Below, piece after piece: positions 42,911 to 53,768 of a stretch of 62,228 nt of DNA. The notes beneath the pieces were generated by a model. The model ran no database searches. It was not told the origin of the DNA and saw only the letters and a program-made list of their open reading frames with translations. The stretch is from Gammaproteobacteria bacterium (GTDB taxonomy: Bacteria > Pseudomonadota > Gammaproteobacteria > Steroidobacterales > Steroidobacteraceae). A program made the translations under genes and the position numbers. Location: the NCBI GenBank assembly GCA_947469285.1, contig CANIOW010000019.1, positions 1 to 62,228 on the forward strand. The letters run 5' to 3'. Each line of letters begins with the position of its first letter. Within the stretch, counting starts at the first letter, position 1.

Positions 42911-44095
42911 TTACTTGCGCTGCAGCACGCGAATGGCGTCGTCTAGGCCGCGCAGAGTGAGCGGGAACATGCGGTCCTCCGCCAGTTCCCGCACCAATTT
43001 CACTGAAGGTGAATAACCCCAGCGCTCCTGGGGTTCGGGGTTCAGCCACACAAAATGCGGGAACGCCGTGGTCAACCGCCGGAACCACACCGCTCCCGGC
43101 TCATCGTTCCAGTGTTCAACACTGCCGCCAGGATGAGCAATCTCGTAAGGACCCATGGTGGCATCGCCTAGGAAAATGGCACGGTAGTCCCGCCCGTAAG
43201 TGCGGAGCACTTCATCCGTCGGAATACGCTGCGCATGTCGACGCCCATTGTCCTTCCACAGCGATTCGTAGGTGAAATTATGAAAATAATAATGTTCAAG
43301 GTGCTTGAACTCTGTGCGTGCGGCACTAAACAGCTCCTCGCACAGCTTCACGTGGTCATCCATCGAACCACCGACGTCGAGAAATAACAGCACTTTCACC
43401 GCGTTGTGCCGCTCGGCCTGCATCCGAATATCCAGCAGCCCGGCATTACGCGCCGTGGAAGCGATAGTGCCCTCTAGGTCGAGCAAATCTTCAGCACCCG
43501 TACGGGCAAACTTCCGCAGCTTACGTAGCGCCACTTTCAGATTGCGGGTTCCCAGCTCAACCTGATCGTCGAAATTGCGGAACTCCCGCTGGTCCCAGAC
43601 TTTCACCGCACTGCGGCGGCGATTACCATCCTGACCGATGCGCACGCCCTCAGGATGGTCGCCATAGGCACCGAAAGGGGAGCGTCCGGCGGTGCCGATC
43701 CACTTATTGCCGCCTTGATGCCGGCCGTCCTGCTCATTTAAGCGCTCGCGCAGTGTCGCCATCAGTTTCTCGAAGCCACCGAGCTTCTCGATCGCTGCTC
43801 GCTCCTCGTCCGTCAGTCGCAGCTCAGCCTGACGAGCCAACCATTCCGCCGGGATGCGTGACAGATCGAGGTCGGCAAACAAATCCTCCACGCCCTTGAA
43901 GTAGGCCCCGAAGGCCCGGTCATAGCGGTCGTAGTAACGTTCGTCCTTGACCAATACCGTCCGCGCCAGCGCATGGAAAGACTCCACCGAGGTGTCCGCC
44001 ACTCCGGCGCGCAGTGCGCCGAGTAACTGCAGCCATTCATTCGGCGCCACGGGCACGCCCGCTGCGCGCAGGGTGAAAAAAAACCCGGTGAGCAC
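42911..44095 (-). CDS. VWA domain-containing CoxE-like protein
   Basis: A 394-aa cytoplasmic protein with a C-terminal von Willebrand A-like domain (residues about 215-390). The MIDAS start is LFLDVGGSMDD: the usual DxSxS is DxGxS, a form common in this family. Preceding segments include GFFFTLRAAGVPVAPNEWLQ at the N-terminus and FRNFDDQVELGTRNLKVALR. It is encoded 12 bp after a MoxR ATPase; such pairs act together in metal-centre insertion or enzyme activation, as for CoxD/CoxE or NorQ/NorD. The client protein is not nearby. Confidence 0.9.
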   Translation of the reverse strand: MLTGFFFTLRAAGVPVAPNEWLQLLGALRAGVADTSVESFHALARTVLVKDERYYDRYDRAFGAYFKGVEDLFADLDLSRIPAEWLARQAELRLTDEERAAIEKLGGFEKLMATLRERLNEQDGRHQGGNKWIGTAGRSPFGAYGDHPEGVRIGQDGNRRRSAVKVWDQREFRNFDDQVELGTRNLKVALRKLRKFARTGAEDLLDLEGTIASTARNAGLLDIRMQAERHNAVKVLLFLDVGGSMDDHVKLCEELFSAARTEFKHLEHYYFHNFTYESLWKDNGRRHAQRIPTDEVLRTYGRDYRAIFLGDATMGPYEIAHPGGSVEHWNDEPGAVWFRRLTTAFPHFVWLNPEPQERWGYSPSVKLVRELAEDRMFPLTLRGLDDAIRVLQRK

Positions 44096-44107
44096 TTAAG
44101 GCCAGCC

Positions 44108-44962
44108 TCAGCGGCGAACGCTACGGTCTAGGAACACCAGCCGCTCGAACAGATGGACGTCCTGTTCGTTCTTCAACAAAGCGCCGTACAGCGGAGGCAG
44201 CGCTTTCTTGCCCTCCTGTGCACGCAGCGCCTCCACCGGAATATCCTCCGCCAGCAGCAGCTTCAACCAGTCGAGCAGCTCGGAAGTGGACGGTTTCTTT
44301 TTCAAACCTGGCGTCTCCCGCACGCGGAAGAAACCCTCCAGAGCCTCGCGCAACAGTTCCTGCTTCAGGCCCGGGTAGTGCACCGCCACGATGCGTTCCA
44401 TGGTGGCCGCATCGGGAAAGCGAATGTAGTGGAAAAAACAGCGGCGCAGAAAGGCATCCGGCAGCTCTTTTTCATTGTTGCTGGTAATGATGATCAGCGG
44501 CCGGTGACGCGCTTTGACCAGCTGACGGGTCTCGTAGACGTAGAACTCCATCCGGTCCAGTTCACGCAGCAGGTCATTGGGGAACTCGATGTCCGCCTTG
44601 TCGATTTCGTCAATCAACAAGACCGGCGGCACTTCGCTATCAAACGCCTCCCACAGCGGGCCCTTGAGAATGTAATTACCCACCTCGCCTACTCGTTCAT
44701 CGCCCAACTGCGAATCGCGAAGGCGTGACACGGCATCATATTCGTACAAGCCCTGCTGGGCCTTGGTAGTGCTCTTCACGTGCCATTCCAGCAACGGGCG
44801 ACCGAGGCCTTGCGCCACCTCCACCGCCAGCTGCGTCTTGCCCGTGCCTGGCTCACCCTTAATCAGCAACGGGCGCTGCAATTGCACAGCTGCGTTTACT
44901 GCAAGGCGCAGTTCGTCGGTGGCAATATAATGAGTTGTACCGTCAAAACGTTGCACAGTCAT
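44108..44962 (-). CDS. MoxR-type AAA+ ATPase
   Basis: A 284-aa AAA+ chaperone-like ATPase: Walker A KGEPGTGKTQ (about residues 36-45), Walker B VLLIDEIDKAD, sensor 1 IIITSNNEKELPDAF and the Arg finger region LRRCFFHYIRFP. MoxR proteins activate enzymes together with VWA partners; the VWA gene follows at 12 bp. It lies 55 bp downstream of the convergent end of nothing else; pyk on the same strand precedes the gap upstream. Substrate unknown. Confidence 0.93.
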   Translation of the reverse strand: MTVQRFDGTTHYIATDELRLAVNAAVQLQRPLLIKGEPGTGKTQLAVEVAQGLGRPLLEWHVKSTTKAQQGLYEYDAVSRLRDSQLGDERVGEVGNYILKGPLWEAFDSEVPPVLLIDEIDKADIEFPNDLLRELDRMEFYVYETRQLVKARHRPLIIITSNNEKELPDAFLRRCFFHYIRFPDAATMERIVAVHYPGLKQELLREALEGFFRVRETPGLKKKPSTSELLDWLKLLLAEDIPVEALRAQEGKKALPPLYGALLKNEQDVHLFERLVFLDRSVRR

Positions 44963-45017
44963 AGCGCACTCAGCTGAAGTTATAAGACCCGGCGCAGCGC
45001 GCCGGATGGCTCAGTAT

Positions 45018-46460
45018 TTATCGACGGACCTCGAGAATCTTCATCGAGTTAGTGCCTCCGGCCACGCCGGACAACTCGCCTTTGGTCAGGAGAATGCGGT
45101 CACCTTCATCAGCAAGACCCAGATCGAGCAAGAGGTGAAAAATAACGCTGTACAGCAGCGCCGGCTCCGTTTCTACGACATCGAAGGCTACCGGCTGAAC
45201 ACCACGGTACAGCGCAACTCGACGACGCGTCGCTTCATGGCGAGTAAAGGCGTAGATGGGAATATCTGAGCGGATACGCGACATCCACAGTGTGGTGCTG
45301 CCCGATTCGGTCAGGGCAATAATGCAGCGTATTGGCATGTGGTTGGCGGCGTACATCACCGAACGCGCAATCGCTTCATCAGTACGCTCGAACATGCCGT
45401 CTTCGCGCTGGCGGTTACGGGCGTAGCCCACCTGCCATTTCTCCGCACCCTGAATGATATTCACCATCTCCATCACGGTCTTGACCGGATATTTTCCAAC
45501 CGCCGTTTCAGCCGACAGCATCACCGCGTCGGTGCCATCCATGACGGCATTAGCAACGTCGGACACCTCGGCGCGGGTAGGTACCGGATGGTAAATCATG
45601 CTTTCCATCATCTGGGTAGCGGTGATCACGGCACGGTCTTGGTCGAGGGCTTCGCCGATAATGCGCTTTTGCAAACCGGTCAGTTCGGCGTAGCCCACCT
45701 CCACACCCAGATCACCGCGCGCCACCATTACCGCATCGCTGGCCTTGATGATCTCGGCAAGATGGTCGAGCGCCTCGGCGCGCTCGATCTTAGACACCAG
45801 CAAACCAGCCCCACCAGCAGCCCGCAGCAAAGTGCGGGCTTCATGCATATCGAGCGCATTCTTTGGAAACGACACGGCCAGATAGTCGACTCCTAGCTGG
45901 GCCGCAATGCGGATATCAGCACGGTCCTTGGCGGTCAGTGCGCCGGCCGACAAGCCGCCACCCTTACGGTTCAGCCCCTTGCGGTCAGACAGCTCACCAC
46001 CCTCGACCACGCGCGTGTGTATGCGTGTGTCGCGGATTGAGGTTACTTCAAGGACAATCAGGCCGTCGTTCAGCAGTAGCACGTCGCCAGCGCGGACATC
46101 GCGCGGCAAGTCGTGGTAGGCCACGCCAACGATCTTGGCAGTACCCGCCTCCGGGTCATAGGCCGGATCCAAGGCAAAGTCCTGACCGGCGTCCAGATAC
46201 ACCTTGCCCTCGGCAAAGCGCTCAATACGGATCTTGGGGCCACCGAGATCGCCCAAAATGGCGACATTCCGCCCCACCTGACTGGCCACCTGCCGCACGC
46301 GGTTTACGCGCTCCGTGTGTTCTTCGGAACTGCCGTGGGAAAAATTTACCCGAACCACGTCTACGCCCGCGACGATCATGGCGGTGAGGGTGGCGATATC
46401 GTCGGTGGCCGGTCCGAGTGTGGCCACAATCTTAGTGCGTCTCTGCGGTGGTCTACTCAT
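45018..46460 (-). CDS. pyk: Pyruvate kinase
   Basis: A 480-aa glycolytic enzyme converting phosphoenolpyruvate and ADP to pyruvate and ATP. Motifs: RRTKIVATLGPATDD at the N-terminus, VNFSHGSSEEH, SKIERAEALD, VARGDLGVEVG with the metal site, ITATQMMESMI and SAETAVGKYPVKTV. ATG 46460 is preferred over 46484 because the domain begins at once. It ends the tkt-gap-pgk-pyk run, about 49 bp after pgk. Confidence 0.97.
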   Translation of the reverse strand: MSRPPQRRTKIVATLGPATDDIATLTAMIVAGVDVVRVNFSHGSSEEHTERVNRVRQVASQVGRNVAILGDLGGPKIRIERFAEGKVYLDAGQDFALDPAYDPEAGTAKIVGVAYHDLPRDVRAGDVLLLNDGLIVLEVTSIRDTRIHTRVVEGGELSDRKGLNRKGGGLSAGALTAKDRADIRIAAQLGVDYLAVSFPKNALDMHEARTLLRAAGGAGLLVSKIERAEALDHLAEIIKASDAVMVARGDLGVEVGYAELTGLQKRIIGEALDQDRAVITATQMMESMIYHPVPTRAEVSDVANAVMDGTDAVMLSAETAVGKYPVKTVMEMVNIIQGAEKWQVGYARNRQREDGMFERTDEAIARSVMYAANHMPIRCIIALTESGSTTLWMSRIRSDIPIYAFTRHEATRRRVALYRGVQPVAFDVVETEPALLYSVIFHLLLDLGLADEGDRILLTKGELSGVAGGTNSMKILEVRR

Positions 46461-46509
46461 GCGTATATCCCAACAATTGTCCAACGTTGTCAGGCCGTTA
46501 ATTTACGCT

Positions 46510-47703
46510 TTACGCGAACAATTCACCAGCCGCCCGCCGCTGCAATAAGTCCACTGCCGGCAAGATTTTGCCCTCGACAAATTCAAGAAACGCGCCGCCG
46601 CCGGTAGAGATATAGGAGATGCCCTCCTCCACGCCATATTTTTCGATGGCCGCCAGCGTGTCGCCACCACCGGCCAACGAAAATGCTTTGGAGCGAGCAA
46701 TGGCCTGCGCCAGCACGCGGGTGCCTTCGCCGAACTGATCAAATTCGAACACGCCCACCGGTCCATTCCAAATGATGGTGCCGGCAGTCTCCAGAATCTT
46801 GGCCAGGCGGTCTGCAGTGTCCGGGCCAATGTCGAGAATCAGGTCGTCCGCCTGCACCGCAGCGACGGGCTTGACGTCCGCTTCCGCCTTGGCAGAAAAC
46901 GCCTTGGCCACTACCACATCGGTCGGTAACGGAATATCCGCACCACGCGCCTTGGCGTCCGCCGACAACTTACGCGCGATATCCAGCATCTCGGCTTCAT
47001 GCAGGCTTTTGCCGACCGGCAAGCCAGCGGCCGCCAGAAACGTGTTGGCGATTCCACCGCCCACAATGAGCTTATCCACCTTCGCCAGCAGCGACTCCAG
47101 CACCGTGAGCTTGGTGGACACTTTGGAACCCGCAACAATCGCCACCAACGGCCGCGCAGGTTTTTCCAGTGCCAATTCCAGCGCCACCAATTCGTTCACC
47201 AGCAATGGGCCGGCGCAAGCCACCGGCGCATAGCGGGCCACGCCATGGGTGCTGGCCTCCGCGCGGTGCGCGGTGCCGAAGGCGTCCATCACATAAACAT
47301 CGCAGAGTGCTGCCATGCGGCGCGAGAGCGCTTCGTTGTCGCGCTTTTCGCCTTGGTTGAAGCGCACGTTCTCGCACAGTACCGCTTCACCGGGGGCCAC
47401 TTCCACGCCATCGAGCCAGTTGGCTACCAGCGGCACCTTGCGCCCGAGCAGTTCGGAGAGGCGCTCCGCCACCGGTGCCAGCGAAAACTCCGCCGCCGGG
47501 ACGCCTTCTTCAGGGCGCCCCAGATGCGAGAGGATCATCACGCGCGCGCCAGCCGCCAGCGCCTGACGCAAAGTCGGCAACACCGCGCGGATACGCGCAT
47601 CGCTAGTGACCACACCGTCGTGCACCGGAACGTTCAGGTCTTCGCGGATCAGGACGCGCTTGCCGCGCAAATCCAGATCCGTCATGCGGATGACTCGCTG
47701 CAT
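46510..47703 (-). CDS. pgk: Phosphoglycerate kinase
   Basis: A 397-aa glycolytic enzyme making ATP from 1,3-bisphosphoglycerate. It starts with [20 protein letters not shown] after six residues; further motifs are [49 protein letters not shown] and the nucleotide site [19 protein letters not shown]. It lies 14 bp downstream of gap. Length and motifs are complete. Confidence 0.97.
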   Translation of the reverse strand: MQRVIRMTDLDLRGKRVLIREDLNVPVHDGVVTSDARIRAVLPTLRQALAAGARVMILSHLGRPEEGVPAAEFSLAPVAERLSELLGRKVPLVANWLDGVEVAPGEAVLCENVRFNQGEKRDNEALSRRMAALCDVYVMDAFGTAHRAEASTHGVARYAPVACAGPLLVNELVALELALEKPARPLVAIVAGSKVSTKLTVLESLLAKVDKLIVGGGIANTFLAAAGLPVGKSLHEAEMLDIARKLSADAKARGADIPLPTDVVVAKAFSAKAEADVKPVAAVQADDLILDIGPDTADRLAKILETAGTIIWNGPVGVFEFDQFGEGTRVLAQAIARSKAFSLAGGGDTLAAIEKYGVEEGISYISTGGGAFLEFVEGKILPAVDLLQRRAAGELFA

Positions 47704-47717
47704 GGTGTGGTGCGTCC

Positions 47718-48731
47718 TTACTTCGCGTTAACCCAAGCCAGCGTCGTGTCGAGCATGCGGTTGGAGAAACCCCACTCGTTGTCATACCACGAGCAAACCT
47801 TCACCAGCGTGCCGTCGATGACCTTGGTCAGCGTCGAGTCGTACGTCGATGAGGCGGGGTTGTGATTGAAATCCACCGACACCAGCGGACCATCGTTATA
47901 GGCCAACACACCTTTGAGCGGCCCAACGGCTGCCGCCTTCACCAGGGCGTTGATCTCCTCAACCGAAGTGGCCCGCGCCGCCACGAAGGACAGATCGACG
48001 AGCGAGACGTTGATGGTGGGCACCCGGATCGCGAAACCGTCCAGCTTGCCGTTCAGTTCGGGCAGCACCAGACCCACCGCCGCCGCCGCGCCCGTTTTGG
48101 TGGGGATCATCGACATAGTGGCCGAACGCGCGCGCCGCAGATCTTCGTGATAAACGTCGGTGAGCACTTGGTCGTTGGTGTAGGCGTGGATGGTGGTCAT
48201 GATGCCGTGCACCAGACCAATGCCATCGTGCAATACCTTGGCCAGCGGCGCGAGGCAGTTGGTGGTGCAGGAGGCATTTGAGATGACGGTCATGTCACTG
48301 CGCAACACCTGGTGATTCACGCCATACACCACGGTAGCATCCACATCCTTGCCGCCCGGCGCCGAAATAACGACTTTCTTTGCGCCACCCCGGAGATGCG
48401 CCGCGGCCTTCTCTTTGGTGGTAAACAACCCGGTGCATTCAAGGACCACTTCCGCGCCGAGCTCGCCCCAGGGCAAGGCGCCTGGATCACGGCTTTTAAG
48501 CACGCGAATGCGGTCGCCGTTGACCACCATGCTGTCGCCATCCACCGCTACTTCACCGGGAAAGCGCCCGTGTGCGGTATCGAAACGGGTGAGATGAGCG
48601 TTGGTATTGGCATCACCCAAATCGTTGATACCGACGATCTGAATTTCACCTGTGCGCCCTGACTCGTACAACGCTCGCAGGATATTGCGCCCGATGCGGC
48701 CGTAGCCGTTGATGCCTACCTTGACAGCCAT
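47718..48731 (-). CDS. gap: Glyceraldehyde-3-phosphate dehydrogenase (type I)
   Basis: A 337-aa enzyme oxidising glyceraldehyde 3-phosphate with NAD. The Rossmann fold starts [17 protein letters not shown]; the coenzyme loop has IVGINDLGD, with Asp after Asn favouring NAD over NADP. The catalytic Cys is in [16 protein letters not shown], and the C-terminal [13 protein letters not shown] is conserved. GGGGAGAG is 5-10 nt before the ATG at 48731. In a tkt-gap-pgk context it is GapA-like rather than erythrose-4-phosphate dehydrogenase, though the two are close. Confidence 0.94.
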   Translation of the reverse strand: MAVKVGINGYGRIGRNILRALYESGRTGEIQIVGINDLGDANTNAHLTRFDTAHGRFPGEVAVDGDSMVVNGDRIRVLKSRDPGALPWGELGAEVVLECTGLFTTKEKAAAHLRGGAKKVVISAPGGKDVDATVVYGVNHQVLRSDMTVISNASCTTNCLAPLAKVLHDGIGLVHGIMTTIHAYTNDQVLTDVYHEDLRRARSATMSMIPTKTGAAAAVGLVLPELNGKLDGFAIRVPTINVSLVDLSFVAARATSVEEINALVKAAAVGPLKGVLAYNDGPLVSVDFNHNPASSTYDSTLTKVIDGTLVKVCSWYDNEWGFSNRMLDTTLAWVNAK

Positions 48732-48782
48732 GATCTCTCTCCCCAACGGATGAATTCACAAAACGTATGACCCGAACGCGCC

Positions 48783-50792
48783 TTAGCGACGCGCGAGCAC
48801 CCCTTCCACTACTTCCGCCACCTTGGCAGGTGTGAAGCCAAACTGTTCGAACAGTACCTTGGCCGGGGCAGAGGCGCCAAAGCGATCGAGCCCGACCACC
48901 GCACCCTCGAGACCCACGTACCGGTACCAGCCCTCGGTCACACCAGCTTCTACCGCCACTCGCGGTAGACCTTCCGGCAAGACCGCGGCGCGCCAGACTG
49001 CCGACTGCGCTTCAAATACCTGGGTGCACGGCATGGAGACCACGCGAACGGCGACGCCGCGTGCTGCCAGCAGCGTCTGCGCCTCGACGGCCAAAGCCAC
49101 CTCGGAACCCGTGGCAATCAGGATAGCGCAGGCGTCTGCCGCGTCTTTAAGCACGTAACCGCCGCGAGCCATCGCTGCCACCTGCGCGCTATCACGCGGC
49201 TGACCGGGCAACGCCTGACGGGTGAGGATAAGCGACGTCGGACCGGTACGCCGCGTCGCCGCCGCCAGCCACGCCACATGCGTTTCAGCCGCATCACAGG
49301 GACGCCACACATGATGGTTCGGAATCAGGCGGAGTGAAGCGGTATGTTCCACCGGCTGATGCGTGGGGCCATCTTCACCCAGGCCAATGCTGTCATGCGT
49401 GTAGACATTAATGACCGGCACGCCCATCAACGCACTCATGCGTACCGCATTGCGTGCGTAGTCGGAGAACACCAAGAAGGTGCCTCCAAACGGCACGAAC
49501 CCGCCATGCAACGACAAGCCATTCATGATCGCCGTCATGCCAAATTCACGCACGCCGTAGTGCAGGTAGTCGCCACTGAAGTCCTGCGCGGTGATCGACC
49601 GGTAACCCTTGCGGTTGGTGTTGTTGCTACCCGTGAGGTCGGCCGAACCGCCGAGCAACTCGGGCAGTAATCCGGTGAAATACGAGAGCGCCGCCTGCGA
49701 AGACTGCCGCGTTGCCTGCGCGCCACCCGCTGCTTGCACCGCGGCGATAGTGGCCGCGGCCTGCTCAGCGAAGCCGGCAGGCAACTCGCCCAGCAGACGA
49801 CGGGTGAACTGCTCAGCCAGCGCCGGAAAAGCCTGTGCATAAGCGGCGAAACGCGTATTCCAGGCAGCTTCAGCCGCCGCACCACGCTCACGCGCATCCC
49901 AGGCAGCGCGCACGTCTGCCGGAATTTCAAAAGGTGGCTCGGACCAGCCCAACTGCTGGCGTACCGCAGCCACCTCTGCCGCGCCAAGAGCGGCGCCATG
50001 CACCGCTTCCGTGCCTTGCTTGTTGGGTGACCCCCAACCAATGATGGTCTTGCAGCACAGAAGCGTGGGCTTGCCGCCCGCCACTGCACCTTGCTGCAGC
50101 GCTGCCTTCAGCGCCGCATCCACGGCCGCAGCATCGTGCCCGTCGAGGTTGCGAATAACATTCCAGCCATAAGCCTCAAAGCGTGCTGGCGTGTCGTCGG
50201 TGAACCAGCCATGCACCTCGCCGTCGATCGAAATGCCGTTATCGTCGTAAAACACCACCAGTTTTGACAACTGCAAGGTACCCGCCAGCGCACAGACTTC
50301 GTGCGAGATACCCTCCATCAGACAACCGTCGCCGACGAACACGAAGGTCCGGTGGTTCACCAGATCATGCCCCGGACGATTGAAATGCGCGGCCAGAATT
50401 TTTTCGCCTAGCGCCATGCCCACGGCATTGCCAAGCCCCTGACCGAGCGGCCCGGTGGTGGTCTCGATGCCAAGCTTTAGTTCTCTTTCCGGGTGTCCCG
50501 CGCAGTGCGAACCCCACTGACGGAAGCTCTGCAACTGGTCCATGCCCAGCGGATAGCCGGTCAGGTTCAATAGACCGTAAAGCAGCATGGAGCCGTGGCC
50601 GTTCGACAGTACGAACCGGTCGCGGTCCGCCCAGGCGGGATTCCCCGGGTTGTGCTTCAGCGGTCCGCGCCACAAGGCTTCCGCCAAGTCCGCCATGCCC
50701 ATCGGCATTCCCGGGTGGCCTGAATTGGCCGCTTGGACGGCGTCCATAGCCATGACACGCAAAGCATTAGCGAGACGACGACGATCAGACAT
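48783..50792 (-). CDS. tkt: Transketolase
   Basis: A 669-aa ThDP enzyme transferring two-carbon units in the pentose phosphate pathway. Motifs: [34 protein letters not shown], the ThDP/Mg motif [19 protein letters not shown] ending in YDDNGIS, and [19 protein letters not shown] 50792 is the natural start; the frame runs open far upstream across the intergenic region. It heads the tkt-gap-pgk-pyk unit and is divergent from metK across 229 bp. Confidence 0.96.
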   Translation of the reverse strand: MSDRRRLANALRVMAMDAVQAANSGHPGMPMGMADLAEALWRGPLKHNPGNPAWADRDRFVLSNGHGSMLLYGLLNLTGYPLGMDQLQSFRQWGSHCAGHPERELKLGIETTTGPLGQGLGNAVGMALGEKILAAHFNRPGHDLVNHRTFVFVGDGCLMEGISHEVCALAGTLQLSKLVVFYDDNGISIDGEVHGWFTDDTPARFEAYGWNVIRNLDGHDAAAVDAALKAALQQGAVAGGKPTLLCCKTIIGWGSPNKQGTEAVHGAALGAAEVAAVRQQLGWSEPPFEIPADVRAAWDARERGAAAEAAWNTRFAAYAQAFPALAEQFTRRLLGELPAGFAEQAAATIAAVQAAGGAQATRQSSQAALSYFTGLLPELLGGSADLTGSNNTNRKGYRSITAQDFSGDYLHYGVREFGMTAIMNGLSLHGGFVPFGGTFLVFSDYARNAVRMSALMGVPVINVYTHDSIGLGEDGPTHQPVEHTASLRLIPNHHVWRPCDAAETHVAWLAAATRRTGPTSLILTRQALPGQPRDSAQVAAMARGGYVLKDAADACAILIATGSEVALAVEAQTLLAARGVAVRVVSMPCTQVFEAQSAVWRAAVLPEGLPRVAVEAGVTEGWYRYVGLEGAVVGLDRFGASAPAKVLFEQFGFTPAKVAEVVEGVLARR

Positions 50793-50920
50793 GAAGAACT
50801 CGATGCAATACAGACGCGCAACACGCCCGGTGGACGGCAGGCCGGTCAGGCCCGGTGGACCGCCTATTGTCGCCCAATGCCGGCACTGGCCGCAAACGCC
50901 CTGCACCCAGCAGCAGCCGA

Positions 50921-50948
50921 TTCCACGACCGAGCGCTTCCGCTATACT
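50921..50948 (+). promoter_or_regulatory. Putative metK promoter
   Basis: TTCCAC (50921-50926) and TATACT (50943-50948) are 16 bp apart. The -10 is near consensus, the -35 is weak. The leader to the metK start would be about 65 nt and contains a GC hairpin region and the CCCCAG hexamer array. Confidence 0.5.
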
Positions 50949-50988
50949 GCGCCGCTGAAACCGCCCGCGAGGGCGCCGCGCGCCGCAA

Positions 50989-51012
50989 CCCCAGCCCCAG
51001 CCCCAGCCCCAG
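50989..51012 (+). repeat. Four tandem CCCCAG hexamers in the metK leader
   Basis: CCCCAG is repeated four times without interruption, ending 9 bp before the metK start and directly abutting the GGA of its Shine-Dalgarno (AGGA). Copy-number change by slippage would change leader length but not the coding sequence. Confidence 0.95.
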
Positions 51013-51021
51013 GATCCGACC

Positions 51022-52191
51022 ATGAGTGCAGGCCAGTATCTTTTTACCTCGGAATCCGTTGCGGAAGGCCATCCGGACAAGATTGCCGACCAAATCTCCG
51101 ACACCGTACTGGACGCCATCCTCGCCGCGGACCCGAGTGCCCGCGTTGCAGTGGAAACCCTGGTGAAAACCGGCTGCGCCATCGTCGCCGGCGAAGTCAC
51201 CACCACGGCCTGGGTGGACCTGGAAGCCTTGGTGCGCGGCACCATCCTCGATATTGGTTACAACAGCTCCGAGATGGGCTTTGACGGCGCCAGTTGCGCC
51301 GTCATCAACATCATTGGCAAACAGTCGCCAGACATCGCCCAGGGTGTGGACCGTAAGGACCCACGCAAGCAAGGCGCTGGCGATCAGGGCCTGATGTTCG
51401 GCTATGCCACGGACGAAACCGACGTGCTCATGCCCGCACCGATCACCTACGCGCATCGTCTGGTGCAGCGCCAGGCCCAGGTGCGCAAAGCCGGCAAGTT
51501 GCCGTGGTTGCGCCCGGACGCCAAGAGTCAGGTGACCTTCCGCTACGAAAACGACCGCCCGGTGGCGATTGAGGCCGTGGTCCTGTCCACGCAGCACTCG
51601 CCGGATGTCTCCACCAGGACCTTGCGCGAAGCCGTGATGGAAGAAATCATCAAGCCGGTGCTCCCCGCCAACCTGCTGTCACCGAAAACCAAATTCCACA
51701 TCAACCCTACCGGTAAGTTCGTGGTCGGTGGTCCGGTCGGCGACTGCGGGCTCACCGGCCGCAAGATCATCGTCGACACCTACGGCGGCTTCGCCCGCCA
51801 CGGCGGTGGCGCCTTCTCCGGCAAGGACCCCTCCAAAGTCGACCGCAGCGCCGCCTATGCCGCGCGCTACGTGGCCAAGAACCTCGTGGCCGCTGGTCTG
51901 GCCAAGCGCTGCGAAGTGCAGGTGTCCTATGCCATCGGCGTCGCTGAGCCCACTTCAGTGATGGTGGAGAGTTTCGGCACGTCAAAACTGTCGCGTGAGC
52001 AGCTCACTAAACTGGTCCGCAAGCACTTCGACCTGACCCCCTACGGTCTGCGCGAAATGCTCGATTTGGCGCGCCCCATCTACCGCAAAACCGCGGCTTA
52101 CGGCCATTTTGGCCGCACCGAGCGGGAATTCACCTGGGAGCGTACGGACCGGGCCAAGCTACTCAAGGCGGCGGCAAAATCGCTCCGCTGA
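51022..52191 (+). CDS. metK: S-adenosylmethionine synthase
   Basis: A 389-aa enzyme making SAM from methionine and ATP. Motifs: [19 protein letters not shown] at the N-terminus, [34 protein letters not shown] and [20 protein letters not shown] is about 7 nt before the ATG. The product feeds methylation reactions whose by-product SAH is removed by AhcY, encoded 121 bp downstream on the same strand and controlled by a riboswitch. No SAM or SAH riboswitch is visible upstream of metK itself. Confidence 0.98.
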   Translation: MSAGQYLFTSESVAEGHPDKIADQISDTVLDAILAADPSARVAVETLVKTGCAIVAGEVTTTAWVDLEALVRGTILDIGYNSSEMGFDGASCAVINIIGKQSPDIAQGVDRKDPRKQGAGDQGLMFGYATDETDVLMPAPITYAHRLVQRQAQVRKAGKLPWLRPDAKSQVTFRYENDRPVAIEAVVLSTQHSPDVSTRTLREAVMEEIIKPVLPANLLSPKTKFHINPTGKFVVGGPVGDCGLTGRKIIVDTYGGFARHGGGAFSGKDPSKVDRSAAYAARYVAKNLVAAGLAKRCEVQVSYAIGVAEPTSVMVESFGTSKLSREQLTKLVRKHFDLTPYGLREMLDLARPIYRKTAAYGHFGRTEREFTWERTDRAKLLKAAAKSLR

Positions 52192-52225
52192 CTTGCCTGG
52201 CACCTCCGCCTAGAGGATAATCGGC

Positions 52226-52288
52226 ACACCGAGGAGCGCTGCAGGGTTCTGTCAAGAATCCCCAGGCTCGGTGTCGAACGGCGCTCAC
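52226..52288 (+). promoter_or_regulatory. SAH riboswitch upstream of ahcY
   Basis: All elements of the S-adenosylhomocysteine riboswitch are present: P1, ACACCGAG (52226-52233) with CTCGGTGT (52267-52274), 8 bp; P2, GGGTTCT (52244-52250) with AGAATCC (52255-52261), 7 pairs with one G-U and a GUCA loop; the conserved CAGGCTCGG; and a pseudoknot, GAGCGC (52234-52239) with GCGCTC (52281-52286). It ends about 13 nt before the AAGGA Shine-Dalgarno of ahcY. Known members switch genes on when SAH accumulates. Confidence 0.93.
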
Positions 52289-52312
52289 CAGACTCTCCAC
52301 AAGGACCTTCTG

Positions 52313-53740
52313 ATGAACGCCATCCTCCGCACGACGGACGACCATGCCATTGCCGATCTCTCCCTGGCCGCCTGGGGCCGCAAGGAGATCCGCATTGCCG
52401 AAACTGAAATGCCCGGCCTCATGGCCATCCGTGCTGAGTACGCCAAGGTGCAGCCGCTCAAGGGCGCACGCGTCACCGGCTCGCTCCACATGACCATCCA
52501 GACTGCCGTGCTCGTCGAAACCTTACAGGCGCTGGGTGCCGAAGTGCGCTGGGCCTCCTGCAACATCTTCTCTACCCAAGATCACGCGGCCGCCGCGCTG
52601 GCCGCCACGGGCACCCCCGTGTTCGCCTACAAGGGCGAGACGCTGGCGGACTACTGGGACTATACCCACCGTATTTTTGAGTTCGGCGCCAAGGGTGCCG
52701 AGGGCGAAGGCCCGAATATGATCCTCGATGATGGCGGTGACGCCACTTTGTTGATGCATCTTGGCAAGCGCGCCGAGCAGGACCGGTCTTTACTTGCCAA
52801 CCCTGGCAGCGAAGAGGAAACCTGCCTGTTCGCCGCCATCAAGGCCAAGCTGGCTGTGGACGGCAGCTGGTATTCACGCAAGTCAGCACAAATCCTCGGC
52901 GTCACTGAAGAGACCACCACCGGCGTGCATCGGCTCAATGAGATGAGCGCCGCAGGCACGCTGATGTTCCGCGCCATCAATGTCAATGACTCGGTGACCA
53001 AGAGCAAATTCGACAACCTCTACGGTTGCCGCGAGTCGCTGGTAGATTCCATCAAGCGCGCTACCGACGTGATGATTGCCGGCAAGGTCGCCGTGGTGGC
53101 CGGTTACGGTGACGTGGGCAAAGGCTCCGCCCAGGCGCTGCGTGCACTGTCGGCGCAGGTATGGGTTACGGAAGTCGACCCCATCAACGCTCTGCAGGCA
53201 GCGATGGAAGGCTACAAGGTGGTCACCATGGAGTATGCCGCTGACAAGGCGGATATCTTCGTGTCTGCTACCGGTAACAAGAGCGTCATCCGCCTCGAGC
53301 ACATGCTGGCGATGAAGGACGAGGCCATCGTCTGCAACATTGGCCACTTCGATAACGAAATCGACGTGGTGGCCCTCGAGCAGTTCGAGTGGGACGAGAT
53401 CAAGCCGCAGGTGGATCACATCAAATTCCCGGACGGCAAGAAAATCACCCTGCTGGCCAAAGGCCGGCTCGTGAATCTCGGCTGCGCCACGGGGCACCCC
53501 AGCTTCGTCATGTCGTCGAGCTTCGCCAACCAGACCATTGCCCAGGTGGAACTGTTCACCAAGAAAGACCAGTACGAAGTGGGCAAGGTCTATGTGCTCC
53601 CCAAGCACCTGGACGAGAAGGTGGCCCGACTGCATCTGAAGAAAGTCGGCGCCATGCTCACCGAACTGACGGATGAACAGGCGGCCTACATCGGCGTGAG
53701 CAAGGACGGCCCGTACAAGGCCGACACCTACCGCTACTGA
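52313..53740 (+). CDS. ahcY: Adenosylhomocysteinase
   Basis: A 475-aa NAD-containing enzyme that hydrolyses S-adenosylhomocysteine to adenosine and homocysteine, relieving product inhibition of methyltransferases. Motifs: [32 protein letters not shown], the NAD fold [32 protein letters not shown] with the catalytic Lys, and the C-terminal PYKADTYRY. The about 40-residue insertion after DDGGDATLL is the bacterial type. ATG 52313 has AAGGA about 8 nt upstream and follows the SAH riboswitch, fixing the start. Confidence 0.98.
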   Translation: MNAILRTTDDHAIADLSLAAWGRKEIRIAETEMPGLMAIRAEYAKVQPLKGARVTGSLHMTIQTAVLVETLQALGAEVRWASCNIFSTQDHAAAALAATGTPVFAYKGETLADYWDYTHRIFEFGAKGAEGEGPNMILDDGGDATLLMHLGKRAEQDRSLLANPGSEEETCLFAAIKAKLAVDGSWYSRKSAQILGVTEETTTGVHRLNEMSAAGTLMFRAINVNDSVTKSKFDNLYGCRESLVDSIKRATDVMIAGKVAVVAGYGDVGKGSAQALRALSAQVWVTEVDPINALQAAMEGYKVVTMEYAADKADIFVSATGNKSVIRLEHMLAMKDEAIVCNIGHFDNEIDVVALEQFEWDEIKPQVDHIKFPDGKKITLLAKGRLVNLGCATGHPSFVMSSSFANQTIAQVELFTKKDQYEVGKVYVLPKHLDEKVARLHLKKVGAMLTELTDEQAAYIGVSKDGPYKADTYRY

Positions 53741-53768
53741 GGCCACAGCCTGCTGCTGTTCGGCTACG

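Noticed and set aside
50793-51021. Possible SAM or SAH riboswitch upstream of metK
   Set aside because: No P1/pseudoknot arrangement like that at 52226-52288 and no SAM-I/SAM-II signature; the leader is low-complexity CCCCAG and GC-rich sequence.
50785-51597. Minus-strand open frame of 270 aa opposite metK, and the long upstream extension of the tkt frame
   Set aside because: Both arise from lack of stops in GC-rich sequence; metK and tkt have clear family starts at 51022 and 50792.
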